Shown: piece by piece, positions 16,416 through 25,900 of the stretch | Position numbering within the stretch: position 1 is the first letter of the stretch | Layout of the letters: each line of letters starts with the position of its first letter | Origin: Cryobacterium luteum | Lineage (GTDB): Bacteria > Actinomycetota > Actinomycetes > Actinomycetales > Microbacteriaceae | Assembly (NCBI RefSeq): GCF_900110125.1 | Contig: NZ_FOCN01000001.1 | Span: forward strand, 62,001 to 126,000 | DNA length: 64,000 nucleotides | Direction of reading: 5' to 3' | Made by a program: the position numbers and the translations under genes | Notes under the pieces: generated by a model | Told to the model about the DNA's origin: nothing | Databases searched by the model: none | The model's input: the letters and a program-made list of their open reading frames with translations, nothing else

Positions 16416-17741
16416 ATGTCAACCGTCTCACCCCCACGTGTCACGTCCACGCTGAAGCCGGACCTCTCCAACTGGGATCCGGAACACGACGAAACCTGGG
16501 ATTCACGCCTCGCCTGGCGCACGCTGTGGATCACGACCTTCAGCATGACCCTCGGTTTCGCCGCCTGGTACCTGGTCAGCGCGATCGCGCCCAGGCTCAA
16601 TGACATTGGCTTCGACCTCAGCACCAGCCAGCTGTATTGGCTCGTCGCGCTGCCCGGCTTGGCCGCCGGACTGCTGCGCCTCGTGTTCATGTTCCTGCCG
16701 CCGATTCTCGGCACCCGCATTCTCGTCGCCCTCTCCAGCGCCCTGCTGCTGCTGCCGATGATCGGCTGGACCCTCGTCGCTCGCGACGTGTCCACCCCAT
16801 ACTGGGTGCTGCTCGCGCTCTCGTTCGCGGCCGGTATCGGCGGCGGCAGCTTCTCTGGTTTCATGGCCTCGACCAGCTACTTCTTTCCCAAGCGCCTCGC
16901 CGGAACCGCACTCGGCCTGCAGGCGGGCCTCGGCAACTTCGGCATCGGCCTCATCCAGCTGCTCACCCCCTGGGTCGTCGGTTTCGGCCTGCTCGGCACG
17001 GCCGCCCTCACCCCGGAGAGCGACTCGAACGGTGAACTGGTCTGGCTGCACAACGGCGGACTCGTGCTCATCCCCTGGGTCATCCTCGCTGTCATCCTCG
17101 CTCTGCTCTTTCTCAAGCGAGTGCCGATCAAGGCCAACTTTCGGCAGCAGCTCGACATCTTCAAGGTCAAGCACACCTGGATCATGACCGCCATCTACCT
17201 GATGAGTTTCGGCGCCTTCAGCGGCCTGGCCGCGCAGATGGGCCTGATCATTCTCAACGTCTACGGCGACTTTCCCGACGCTCCCAACCCGCTCGCCTTC
17301 GCTTTCATCGGCCCCGTCGTCGGCGCCCTGGTGCGCGCGGCCTCCGGCCCGCTCTGCGACCGGTTCGGCGGCGCCATCTTCACCTTCATCGGCGGCGCGG
17401 GCATGGCTGTCGGTACCCTGGTCACAGTGTTCTTCCTCACCCCGACGAGCGTCAACGAGTTCTCCGGCTTTCTCACCGGCATGATCATCATCTTCTTCTT
17501 CTCCGGCCTGGCCAACGCCGGAACGTTCAAGCAGATGCCGATGATCTTCCCCAAGCGGCAGGCCGGCGGCGCGATCGGCTGGACCGCCGCGATCGCCGCC
17601 TTCGGACCGTTCATCGTAGGTATGGCCCTCACCGCCATGAGCCCGACGGCGTTCTTCATCGGCTGCTCGGTGTTCTGCGTGATCTGCACCGGCCTCGCCT
17701 GGTTCTACTACGCCCGGCCCGGCGCGCCCAACCCGAGCTGA
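16416..17741 (+). CDS. narK: NarK-type nitrate/nitrite transporter
   Basis: A 441-residue major facilitator with about 12 hydrophobic helices. The nitrate signature is visible in both halves: FAAGIGGGSFSGFMASTSYF and FFFSGLANAGTFKQMPMIF, and the FPKR loop occurs twice (FFPKRLAGTALG, IFPKRQAGGAIG), as in NarK proteins. It imports nitrate and/or exports nitrite for the narGHJI enzyme encoded nearby. The ATG at 16416 follows GAGGA; upstream in-frame starts lack membrane-protein character. A good terminator follows. Confidence 0.95.
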   Translation: MSTVSPPRVTSTLKPDLSNWDPEHDETWDSRLAWRTLWITTFSMTLGFAAWYLVSAIAPRLNDIGFDLSTSQLYWLVALPGLAAGLLRLVFMFLPPILGTRILVALSSALLLLPMIGWTLVARDVSTPYWVLLALSFAAGIGGGSFSGFMASTSYFFPKRLAGTALGLQAGLGNFGIGLIQLLTPWVVGFGLLGTAALTPESDSNGELVWLHNGGLVLIPWVILAVILALLFLKRVPIKANFRQQLDIFKVKHTWIMTAIYLMSFGAFSGLAAQMGLIILNVYGDFPDAPNPLAFAFIGPVVGALVRAASGPLCDRFGGAIFTFIGGAGMAVGTLVTVFFLTPTSVNEFSGFLTGMIIIFFFSGLANAGTFKQMPMIFPKRQAGGAIGWTAAIAAFGPFIVGMALTAMSPTAFFIGCSVFCVICTGLAWFYYARPGAPNPS

Positions 17742-17755
17742 CGCTCCCTCCTCCC

Positions 17756-17799
17756 ACCCGAGGCCCCCTCTCCTCCAGCGGGGGTCCTCGGGTCTTTTT
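17756..17799 (+). terminator. Rho-independent terminator after narK
   Basis: The stem ACCCGAGG-CCCCC pairs with GGGGG-T-CCTCGGGT and is followed directly by CTTTTTC. It begins 14 bases after the narK stop. This is the clearest intrinsic terminator in the window. Confidence 0.85.
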
Positions 17800-17824
17800 C
17801 TGCCCGGGGGGCCATACTGGAACG

Positions 17825-17950
17825 ATGGAACCCATCGGCGGCGACCCGGTCTGCTGGCTCGAACAGGTCTGCCCGGAGTGCGGCGCCTACGTCTCCGGCG
17901 AGCTGCCCGCCCCCTGCTGGCGCTGCAATACGGTGGTCTCGCCGAGCTGA
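17825..17950 (+). CDS. 41-residue zinc-ribbon-like protein
   Basis: A very short frame, ATG 17825 to TGA 17950. It reads as a small protein with two cysteine pairs: VCPECGAYVSGELPAP then CWRCNTVV, plus an earlier Cys-Trp-Leu-Glu. The CPxC...CxRC spacing (about 15 residues apart) is a zinc-knuckle pattern, and very small proteins of this kind occur in other actinobacteria. The weak upstream sequence (ATACTGGAACG) gives no strong ribosome-binding site. It lies between the narK terminator and the FAD reductase. Function unknown. Confidence 0.55.
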   Translation: MEPIGGDPVCWLEQVCPECGAYVSGELPAPCWRCNTVVSPS

Positions 17951-17971
17951 GCCTGCCCGCGGGGGCCGCGC

Positions 17972-18009
17972 GCGGCATCCGTCACCCGCCCGCGCCCAGC
18001 GGATGCCGC
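17972..18009. repeat. Short inverted repeat built from two GCATCCG motifs
   Basis: GCGGCATCCG (17972-17981) and CGGATGCCGC (18000-18009) form a 10-bp stem with an 18-base loop. It is made of the over-represented window motif in opposite orientation and lies between the zinc-ribbon gene and the FAD reductase. Confidence 0.55.
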
Positions 18010-18091
18010 CTCGCCGCCCGCAAACCGCCCCCTCGCCCAAACGGGCAAACCCTCATACAGTCAGAGCACGCTTTCGAGGGAGGACCACGCA

Positions 18092-19321
18092 ATGGCCGAC
18101 CAACAGACTTTCGTGATTGTGGGGGCGTCGCTCGCGGGGGCGAGCGCGGCCCGCACCCTGCGCGATGAGGGCTTTCGCGGGGAGGTCCACCTCATCGGCG
18201 CCGAAGAACACCTTCCCTATATTCGCCCGCCGCTGTCGAAGGACTATCTCGCCGGCAGCGCCGACCGGGCATCGGTCTTCGTGGAAAGCAAGTCCTGGTA
18301 CTCCGACTGCGACGTGCAGTTTCACCCCGGCACGCGCGCGGTCAGCCTCGACCTCGAGGATCGCCGGGTCGGCACGGATGATGGCGGATCACGCCGGTAC
18401 GACCGTCTGCTGTTGACCACGGGTTCCCGGCCTCGCCGCCTGACCGTGCCGGGGGCCACCCTGGCCGGCGTGCATTACCTGCGCACCCTCGACGACTCCG
18501 ACCTGTTGCACTCGCTGCTCGCCGACGGCGGCAAACGGCTCGTCGTCGTGGGTTCGGGCTGGATCGGCCTGGAAGTAGCCGCGACGGCCCGAACCCTCGG
18601 CAACGACATCACCGTTCTCGAACGCGGCGCCGTACCGCTCGCTGCGGCGCTCGGCAGTGAACTCGGCGCCCTGTTCGCAACCCTGCACGAGGAGCACGGG
18701 GTGACCGTGCGCCGATCCGTGGTGGTCGAGGGCCTGGTCGGTGTCGGCGGCCAGGTGACCGGGGTGCTGCTGGCCGGCGGCGAAATCGTACCCGCCGACC
18801 TCGTACTGGTGGGCATCGGCGTTGTCCCGAACGTGGAACTCGCCCAGAAGGCCGGGCTGGCCGTCGACAATGGAATCCTGGTCGACGCCAACCTGGAGAC
18901 GAGCGACCCGCACGTGTTCGCGGCGGGCGATGTGGCCAACGCGCAGCATCCGCTCGTGAATCTGCGCCTGCGCAGTGAACACTGGGCGAACGCCCTGAAC
19001 GGCGGCCCGGTCGCAGCCAGGGCGATGCTCGGCCAGGATGTCTCTTTCGACGCCATCCCGTACTTCTACACCGACCAGTTCGACCTCGGCATGGAGTATT
19101 CCGGCTTTGGACCGCTCACGCGCGGCGCCGAGCTGGTCTACCGCGGCGACCGAGCCAGCCGGGAGTTCGTGGTGTTCTGGCTGAACGCCGGCCGGGTGGT
19201 CGCCGGCATGAACGTGAACGTCTGGAACGTCAACGACGCCGTGCAGGCCCTCATTCGCCGCGGTGACCCGGTCGATCCTGCCCGCCTGGCCGACGAGTCC
19301 ATCTCCCTCGAGCGGGTCTAG
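18092..19321 (+). CDS. FAD/NAD-dependent ferredoxin-reductase-like oxidoreductase
   Basis: A 409-residue flavoprotein of the rubredoxin/ferredoxin reductase (BphA4/AIF-like) group. The FAD-binding loop FVIVGASLAGASAARTL is near the N-terminus, the NAD loop VVVGSGWIGLEVAATA near 150, and the FAD ribityl motif VFAAGDVAN near 270. GAGGGAGGA precedes the ATG. Such enzymes pass electrons from NAD(P)H to a ferredoxin or Rieske partner; none is encoded nearby. A nitrite-reductase NirB-like role was considered but no siroheme/Fe-S domains are present. Confidence 0.85.
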   Translation: MADQQTFVIVGASLAGASAARTLRDEGFRGEVHLIGAEEHLPYIRPPLSKDYLAGSADRASVFVESKSWYSDCDVQFHPGTRAVSLDLEDRRVGTDDGGSRRYDRLLLTTGSRPRRLTVPGATLAGVHYLRTLDDSDLLHSLLADGGKRLVVVGSGWIGLEVAATARTLGNDITVLERGAVPLAAALGSELGALFATLHEEHGVTVRRSVVVEGLVGVGGQVTGVLLAGGEIVPADLVLVGIGVVPNVELAQKAGLAVDNGILVDANLETSDPHVFAAGDVANAQHPLVNLRLRSEHWANALNGGPVAARAMLGQDVSFDAIPYFYTDQFDLGMEYSGFGPLTRGAELVYRGDRASREFVVFWLNAGRVVAGMNVNVWNVNDAVQALIRRGDPVDPARLADESISLERV

Positions 19322-19331
19322 CGCCCCGACA

Positions 19332-19369
19332 CACGACCGGTGCAAGCGGATGCCGCCGCACCGGTCGTG
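19332..19369. terminator. Hairpin between convergent FAD reductase and DUF488 genes
   Basis: A perfect 12-bp stem CACGACCGGTGC (19332-19343) / GCACCGGTCGTG (19358-19369) with a 14-base loop that contains the AAGCGGATGCC motif. It starts 11 bases after the reductase stop; no T-run. Probably a shared bidirectional transcript end. Confidence 0.6.
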
Positions 19370-19416
19370 CCGCGAGCTGCTGCCGCACATCCGGACTGAG
19401 GGGGCGAGCTGCGCGG

Positions 19417-19767
19417 CTACTCCTCGAGGTACTCCGCGAGCAACCGGGCATGGTTGACGTGCGGGTCCTTGGCCCCGTAGATCAGGGTGGTGACCCCCTG
19501 GGCGGCGAGCGCGCGCAGCTGCACGACGGCCGCTTTCGTCTCGGGCTGAGAGTCGAGCTCGGCGCGGTAGCGTAGCGCGAACTCGTCCAGGCGCTCGGGG
19601 TCGTGGTTCCACCAGGTGCGCAATGCGGGCGAGGGGGCAACCTCCTTCAACCACTCGGTGAGATCGGCGCGCTCCTTGGAGACACCGCGCGGCCAGAGTC
19701 GATCGACCAGCACCCGACATCCATCGGCAGTGGATGCCTCCTCATAAGCCCTCTTGATACGCACCAT
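19417..19767 (-). CDS. DUF488-family protein
   Basis: A 116-residue protein with the DUF488 hallmarks RVLVDRLWPRGVSKERADLTEWLKE, LRTWWNHDPERLDEFALRYRAEL and TTLIYGAKDPHVNHA. The family is widespread and lacks an established reaction; the conserved Arg/Asp/Trp patches suggest a small enzyme or nucleic acid-related protein. It sits just downstream of narI (9-base gap) and may be read through from the nar operon. Confidence 0.88.
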   Translation of the reverse strand: MVRIKRAYEEASTADGCRVLVDRLWPRGVSKERADLTEWLKEVAPSPALRTWWNHDPERLDEFALRYRAELDSQPETKAAVVQLRALAAQGVTTLIYGAKDPHVNHARLLAEYLEE

Positions 19768-19776
19768 AAAAAAAGA

Positions 19777-20535
19777 CTACTTGCGTGAACGTTCCAGCGG
19801 GCGTTCGCTCTTCTCCCAACCGCGGCGCGGGGCGCGCGATCCGGCGCCGCGGGGGTTGTCCCGTGAGCGGTAGACCACGTAGGGGCGCACGAGGTAGCCG
19901 AGCGGCGCCGAGAACACGTGCACCAGACGGGTGAACGGCCAGAGCAGGAACAGCGTCGTGGCGGTGAGCACGTGCAGCTGAAAGAAGAACGGCACATCGC
20001 TCATGAGCGAGGGGTCGGGCTGCAGGCTGTACAGCGAGCGGATCCACGGCGAGATCGACCCGCGGTAGTCGTAGCCGCCGCCGAAGATCTGGTACAGCAC
20101 GGTGGCGGTCGTGCCGAAGGCGATGGTTCCGGCCAGGAACACATACATGACCTTGTCCATCACCGTCGTGACGAGCAGCACCCGCTTGGTCAGGCGGCGC
20201 CGGTAGATCAAAATGGCGAGCCCGGCCACGGTGAGCACGGCCGCGAAACTGCCGAGCCAGGTGGCCCCGAGGTGGTACATGTGCTCGGTCACGCCGAAGA
20301 ATTCCAGCCACGGCTTGGGAATGAACAGGCCAACGACATGCCCGCCGATCACCATCAGAATGCCGTAATGGAACATGGGCGATCCCCAGCGCAGCAGCCG
20401 GTTCTCGTAGGTCTGGCTCGAGCGCGACGTCCAGCCGAACTGGTCGTAGCGGTAGCGCAGCAGGTGGCCGACCACGAACACCCCGGAGGCGGCGTAGGGA
20501 AAGGCGACCCAGAGCAGGTAATCCCAGGCGGTCAT
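19777..20535 (-). CDS. narI: NarI, respiratory nitrate reductase gamma subunit (cytochrome b)
   Basis: A 252-residue diheme membrane subunit that oxidises menaquinol and passes electrons to NarH. About five hydrophobic helices are visible with His candidates for heme b (VVGHLLRYRYDQFGW, MFHYGILMVIGGHVVGL, FFFQLHVLTATTLFLLWPFTRLVHVF). It has a basic cytoplasmic tail of about 30 residues. The ATG overlaps the narJ stop (ATGA). Confidence 0.95.
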   Translation of the reverse strand: MTAWDYLLWVAFPYAASGVFVVGHLLRYRYDQFGWTSRSSQTYENRLLRWGSPMFHYGILMVIGGHVVGLFIPKPWLEFFGVTEHMYHLGATWLGSFAAVLTVAGLAILIYRRRLTKRVLLVTTVMDKVMYVFLAGTIAFGTTATVLYQIFGGGYDYRGSISPWIRSLYSLQPDPSLMSDVPFFFQLHVLTATTLFLLWPFTRLVHVFSAPLGYLVRPYVVYRSRDNPRGAGSRAPRRGWEKSERPLERSRK

Positions 20536-21257
20536 ACTCTCACATCTTCGTTCGTGTGCGCGGAAAACGGCTTCAAATTGCCGAGGTAGGTCATACCGAC
20601 CGTCTCGGTCGGCGGTCCCTCATTGACCAGGTTGAGGTAACGTTCGCGGGTCTCGTCGTCGATCACCGGCAGCGAGAGGCACACCGCCTCGACGAGGTGC
20701 GCGTATGGGCTCTCGAACTTCTCGAGCGCCGCACGCAGCACCTCGATGCCGTCGCGGTGCGCGGAGAGCAGCTCCTGCGCGATCGGGGAGTCCGACAGCG
20801 CCGAGAATTCGAGCACCATCGGCAGGTAGTCGGGCAATTCGTCGGCGTCTACCTGCCAGCCGGCCGCCCGGTAGGCCTCGACGAACCGTACCAACGCCAT
20901 GCCGCGACGACGGGTGTCGCCGGCCGCATAGTAGGTGAGGTACGGGCAGCACTTGCGTTTCAGGTCGAAGGTTGCGGTGAAGTGGGTCTCGAGCTGCTGC
21001 TGGCTGAGCGGGTTGACCGCGGTGAAAAACGCCGCGAAGCTGCGGTGCAGCTCACCCGGCAGATCTGCAACGGATGCCTCCACCAGCGCGAACTGCGCCC
21101 GCCTTGCCGGCGTGGGGTAGTCCAACAGGATGGACGCCGCCATGTGCGCGAGGACCCCCTGCTCAGGCGTCAGCGGAACGGCCGCGAACGACCTGGGGGC
21201 GACCTTGGGCGCGCGAAAACCGAAGTTCATGCGGCGCGCGAGCGTGGCGGTGTTCAT
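20532..21257 (-). CDS. narJ: NarJ, nitrate reductase assembly chaperone
   Basis: A 241-residue chaperone of the TorD/NarJ family that holds apo-NarGH until cofactor insertion. Typical segments: MAASILLDYPTP near the start, LETHFTATFDLKRKCCPYLTYYAAGDTRRRG (divided here for reading as LETHFTATFDLKRKC and CPYLTYYAAGDTRRRG), and a C-terminal PVIDDETRERYLNLVNEGPP. The ATG at 21257 overlaps the narH stop (ATGA) and is preferred over a longer frame that runs into narH. Confidence 0.93.
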   Translation of the reverse strand: MNTATLARRMNFGFRAPKVAPRSFAAVPLTPEQGVLAHMAASILLDYPTPARRAQFALVEASVADLPGELHRSFAAFFTAVNPLSQQQLETHFTATFDLKRKCCPYLTYYAAGDTRRRGMALVRFVEAYRAAGWQVDADELPDYLPMVLEFSALSDSPIAQELLSAHRDGIEVLRAALEKFESPYAHLVEAVCLSLPVIDDETRERYLNLVNEGPPTETVGMTYLGNLKPFSAHTNEDVRV

Positions 21258-22954
21258 GCCGGGCTCCCGGCATCCGCTACCGGCGGGAACATGCCCTTGG
21301 GCACGCCGCCACCGTTCCAATTGAGCAGGTTGATGCGGCCGGGGGTCGCCGGGCGGGTCTTGATGATCGGGGAGTCCCCGACCATCTGGTTGTAGTTGTC
21401 GACCGTCGCGTTCAGCGGCATGCCGGGGGTGTTGCCATAGGGGCCCGAGGGACCGGGGTCGCCGGCGTTGTGGGGGCCGGCGTGCGACGTGGGGCCGCCC
21501 ATGCCGGGACCGCCGTCGTTGTCGAGCGAGCAGCCGAGCTCGTCGAGCTCCCGCGCGGTCTCTACGTGTGCCTTGGGAATGACGTAGCGATCCTCGTACT
21601 TGGCGATCGCGAGCAGCCGGTACATGGCGGTGATGGTCTCACCGGTCATGCCGACCGCGTTGGGAATGCGCTCATCGGGCTCGTTGCCGAGGAAGATGCC
21701 GCGCATGTAGGCGCGCATCGCGGCGAGCTTGCGGAGCGACAGTTCCACCGGCACGACGTCGCCAGCCGAGAACAGCCCGGCGAGGTATTCCACCGGAATG
21801 CGCAGCTTGTCGATGGCGGCGAACAGGGTGCGTGCGTCTTCGCCGTCGCTGCCGGAGTTGCTCACGACGTCGACGACGGGCGAGAGCGGGGGGATGTACC
21901 AGACCATGGGCATGGTGCGGTATTCCGGGTGCAGCGGCAGGGCCACCTCGAACTCGGAGATGAGCTTGTAAATAGGGCTGTTCTGGGCGGCTTCGATCCA
22001 ATCGTCAGCCATGCCCTCCGCCTTGGCGGCGGCGATGACCTCGGGGTCGAAGGGGTCGAGAAAACAGGCGCGCTGGGCATTGAGCAGGTCCTGATCGTTC
22101 TCGATCGAGGCTGCGGCGAGCACGGCATCGGCGTCGTACAGCATGAGGCCAAGGTAACGCAGACGTCCGACACAGGTTTCGGAGCAGATGGTGGGCTTGC
22201 CCTGCTCGATCAACGGGTAGCAGAGCGTGCACTTCTCGGCCTTGCCCGTTTTGTGGTTGAAGTAGACCTTCTTGTATGGGCAGGCGGAGACGCACATGCG
22301 CCAGCCACGGCAGGCGTCTTCGTCGACGAGCACGATGCCGTCTTCTTCACGCTTGTACATGGCGCCGGACGGGCAGGCCGCAACGCAGGCGGGGTTCAGG
22401 CAGTGCTCGCAGATGCGCGGCAGGTAGAACATGAAGGTCTCTTCGAACTCCATCTTCACCTTCTCGCTCATGGTCGCGAGGATCGGGTCTTGCGCAGCCG
22501 TCTCCTGCGAGCCGCCGAGGTCGTCGTCCCAGTTGCCCGACCATTTGATGTCGATGTCCTGGCCGGTCAGCAGCGACTTGGGGCGCGCGACCGGGCTCTG
22601 CGTGCCCGCCGGGGCGGTGGTGAGCATGTCGTAGTCGTAGGTCCACGGCTCGTAGTAGTCGTCGATCTGCGGCAGGTTGGGGTTGTTGAAGATCTGGGAG
22701 AGCTTCTTCAGCCGCCCGCCGGCCTTGAGCTGCAGGCGGCCGCGCTTATTGCGCACCCAGCCGCCCTTCCACTTCTCCTGGTCTTCGTATTCGCGCGGGT
22801 AGCCGAGGCCTGGCCGGGTTTCCACGTTGTTGAACCAGGCGTATTCCACGCCGGTGCGGTTGGTCCACACCTGCTTGCAGGTGACCGAGCAGGTGTGACA
22901 CCCGATGCACTTGTCGAGGTTCATGATCATCGACATCTGGGCCATGACACGCAT
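21254..22954 (-). CDS. narH: NarH, respiratory nitrate reductase beta subunit
   Basis: A 566-residue iron-sulfur subunit carrying electrons from NarI to NarG. Four cysteine groups are visible: CIGCHTCSVTCKQVW at about 18-32; CEHCLNPACVAACPSG; CRGWRMCVSACPYKK, where Trp replaces a Cys as expected for the [3Fe-4S] centre; and CTLCYPLIEQGKPTICSETC. The start MRVMAQMSMIMN overlaps the narG stop (TAATG). A glycine/proline-rich C-terminal tail of about 70 residues is longer than in enterobacterial NarH. Confidence 0.96.
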   Translation of the reverse strand: MRVMAQMSMIMNLDKCIGCHTCSVTCKQVWTNRTGVEYAWFNNVETRPGLGYPREYEDQEKWKGGWVRNKRGRLQLKAGGRLKKLSQIFNNPNLPQIDDYYEPWTYDYDMLTTAPAGTQSPVARPKSLLTGQDIDIKWSGNWDDDLGGSQETAAQDPILATMSEKVKMEFEETFMFYLPRICEHCLNPACVAACPSGAMYKREEDGIVLVDEDACRGWRMCVSACPYKKVYFNHKTGKAEKCTLCYPLIEQGKPTICSETCVGRLRYLGLMLYDADAVLAAASIENDQDLLNAQRACFLDPFDPEVIAAAKAEGMADDWIEAAQNSPIYKLISEFEVALPLHPEYRTMPMVWYIPPLSPVVDVVSNSGSDGEDARTLFAAIDKLRIPVEYLAGLFSAGDVVPVELSLRKLAAMRAYMRGIFLGNEPDERIPNAVGMTGETITAMYRLLAIAKYEDRYVIPKAHVETARELDELGCSLDNDGGPGMGGPTSHAGPHNAGDPGPSGPYGNTPGMPLNATVDNYNQMVGDSPIIKTRPATPGRINLLNWNGGGVPKGMFPPVADAGSPA

Positions 22955-25900
22955 TAGTAATCCACTTTCTGGCTGCGACGACGAATCACGGTGACCTCGT
23001 CGCGTTGGTTCCCGGTCGGGCCGAGGTAGTTGAAGGCGAACGACAGCTGGGCGTAGCCGCCGATCAGGTGAGAAGGTTTCAAGAGGATGCGGGTGAGCGA
23101 GTTGTTGGTACCGCCGCGCATGCCGCTGGTTTCAGCGACCGGCACGTTGATGGTGCGGTCCTTCGCGTGGTACATGTACACCGTGCCCTCCGGCATGCGG
23201 TGCGACACGACCGCCCGCGCGACGACGACGCCGTTGCGGTTATAGGACTCGATCCACTCGTTGTCGCGCACGCCGATCTTGTCGGCGTCCTGCGGGCTCA
23301 TCCAGATGGTGGGCCCGCCCCGCGACAGCGAGAGCATGAGCAGGTTGTCCTGGTACTCGGAGTGGATCGACCACTTCGAGTGCGGGGTGAGATAACGCAC
23401 GGCGACCTCGGCGTGACCTTTGGCGCCGGGCGCCCCGGTCGAGGTGGTTGCGCCGACGATGGAGTCGTCGAACAGGCGGTGCATGTCAAGCGGCGGCCGA
23501 AAGATGGGCAGTTGCTCGCCGAGTTCGATCATCCAGTCGTGGTCGAGGTAGAAGTGCTGGCGGCCGGTGAGGGTGTGCCAGGGCTTCAGGTGTTCAACGT
23601 TGATGGTGAAGGCGCTGTAGCGGCGACCGCCGTGCTCGGAGCCCGACCATTCCGGGGAGGTGAGCACCGGAACCGGCGCACCCTGAACATCCGGGTAGGA
23701 GAAGCGTCGGCCCTCGTTGTCGCTGGCCAGCTGGGCGAGCTTCACGCCGGTGCGTTCCTCGAGCTGCCGAAAACCCTGCGTGCCGAGGCGGCCGTTGGTG
23801 GTGCCCGAGAGGGCGAGCACCATTTCGCAGGCGTGGATCGCAGTCGAGAGTCGGGGCCGTCCGGCGGCGGGCCCGCTGGGCACCAGTCCGTTCTTCTTGC
23901 CGAGGTAGGCCACCTCCACGTCGGGGTTGAACTTCACGCCCTTGGTGACCATGCCGAGCTTCTCGGTGAGCGGGCCGAGCGCGCCGAGCTTTGCGGCGAA
24001 GGCCGGGTAGTCGCGTTCCACGACGACGAGTTTGGGCATGGTGACCCCGGGAATGAGCGGCTGGTCGTTCAGCACGGTGCCGTGCGGGGTGGCCATGCCG
24101 TCGGGGGTGTCATGCTGCAGGGGCGCCGCGACCAGGTCCTTGCGCACCCCGAGGTGCGTCACCGACATCTCGGAGATCTTCGCGGCGAGCACGTGAAAGA
24201 TGTCGAAGTCGGTCTTGGCCTGCCACGGCGGGGCGATCGCCGGGTTGAACGAGTGAATGAACGGATGCATGTCCGTCGTCGACAGGTCGTTCTTCTCGTA
24301 CCAGGTGGCCGGCGGCAGCACGACGTCGCTGTAGATGGTCGTCGACGTCATGCGGAAATCGCTCGTGACGAGCAGGTCGAGCTTGCCTTCCGGGGCGCTT
24401 TCGTGCCATTTCATGGTCTGCGGGCGGCGAGCCGGCATGGATTCGACGGCGCGCACGGCGGAAGGCGCTCCGAGCAGGTGCTTGAGAAAATACTCGTTGC
24501 CCTTACCCGAGGAGCCGAGCACGTTGGCGCGCCACACCACGAGCACCCGCGGAAAGTTCTCGGGCGCGTCGGGGTCTTCGCAGGAGAACTCGAGCGAGCC
24601 GTCTTTCAGCGAATCGACGACGTATTCGGCCGGTTCCTGCCCCGCGGCAACCGCGTCGTCGACGAGGTCGAGCGAGTTGCGGTTGAAGGTGGGGTAGCTC
24701 GGCATCCAGCCGCGCTTGGCCGATTCGACCATGGTGTCCGCGGTGGTGCGGCCCTTGAAGATGCCGGCGCCGAGCGGGCTGGAGAGGGTGTCGGCGGAGA
24801 GGCCGTCGTAGCGCCACTGGTCGGTGGCGAGGTAGAAGAAGCCGGTGCCGATCATCTGGCGCGGCGGCCTCACCCAGTCCAGGCCGAAGGCGTACTGGCC
24901 GTAGCCGGTGAGCGGTCGCACCTTTTCCTGGCCGACATAGTGGGCCCAGCCGCCGCCGTTGACGCCCTGGCAGCCGGTCATGGTGGTCAGGGCGAGAAAG
25001 GCGCGGTAGATGGTGTCGGAGTGGAACCAGTGGTTGGTGCCGGCTCCCATCAGAATCATCGAGCGCCCCTCGGAGTCCTCGGCGTTCTGGGCGAACTCCC
25101 GGCCGATGCGGGCGGCGGCCTGCCACGGCACGGAGGTGATCTCCTCCTGCCAGGCGGGGGTGCCCGGGGTGGAGGCGTCGTCGTAGCCGGTGGGCCATTC
25201 GCCCGGCAGGCCGGGCCGGCCGACGCCGTACTGGGCGAGCAGCAGGTCGAACACGGTCGTCACGAGCACACCGGCGACCTCCCGCACGGGCACGCCGCGG
25301 CGCACGATGCCGGCGGCGCCGGCGTGCTGTTCGCCGACGCTGTCAGCGCCCGGCGTTTCGTCGAAGCGGGGCAGGTCGATCGCGACGGTGGCACCGTCGT
25401 AGTCGGGGGCATCCGCTATAGAGAGGAGCGGGTCGCGGCCCTCGAGGTCGAGGTTCCACTTGCCCTTGTCGGCCTCGCTGAACCGGTGGCCGATCGAACC
25501 GTTCGGCACGAAGGCCTCACCGTTCTCGTCGAGCATGACGGTTTTGAAGGCGGCACTCGAAACGGATGCGTCGGTGCCGGGCAGCGCGTCGGCCGTCAGG
25601 AATTTGCCGGGAACCCAGGCGTCCTGGCGCGGGGTGAGCGCGATCAGGTAGGCCGAGTCGCTGAACTTCTTCATGTACTCGACGAAGCGCGGCGTGCGGC
25701 GGTCAACCAGGAATTCTTTCAGAATGACGTGGCCCATGGCGAGGGCGAGGGCGCCGTCGGTGCCGGGGTGCACGGCGAGCCACTCGTCGGCGAACTTGGA
25801 GTTGTCGGCGTAGTCGGGCGAGACGGTGATGACCTTCTGGCCGCGATAGCGGGCCTCGACCATAAAGTGGGCGTCGGGGGTGCGGGTGACGGGCACGTTG

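Noticed and set aside
18092-19321. Assimilatory nitrite reductase NirB
   Set aside because: Only the FAD/NAD reductase part is present; no siroheme or Fe-S motifs and the length is that of a ferredoxin reductase.
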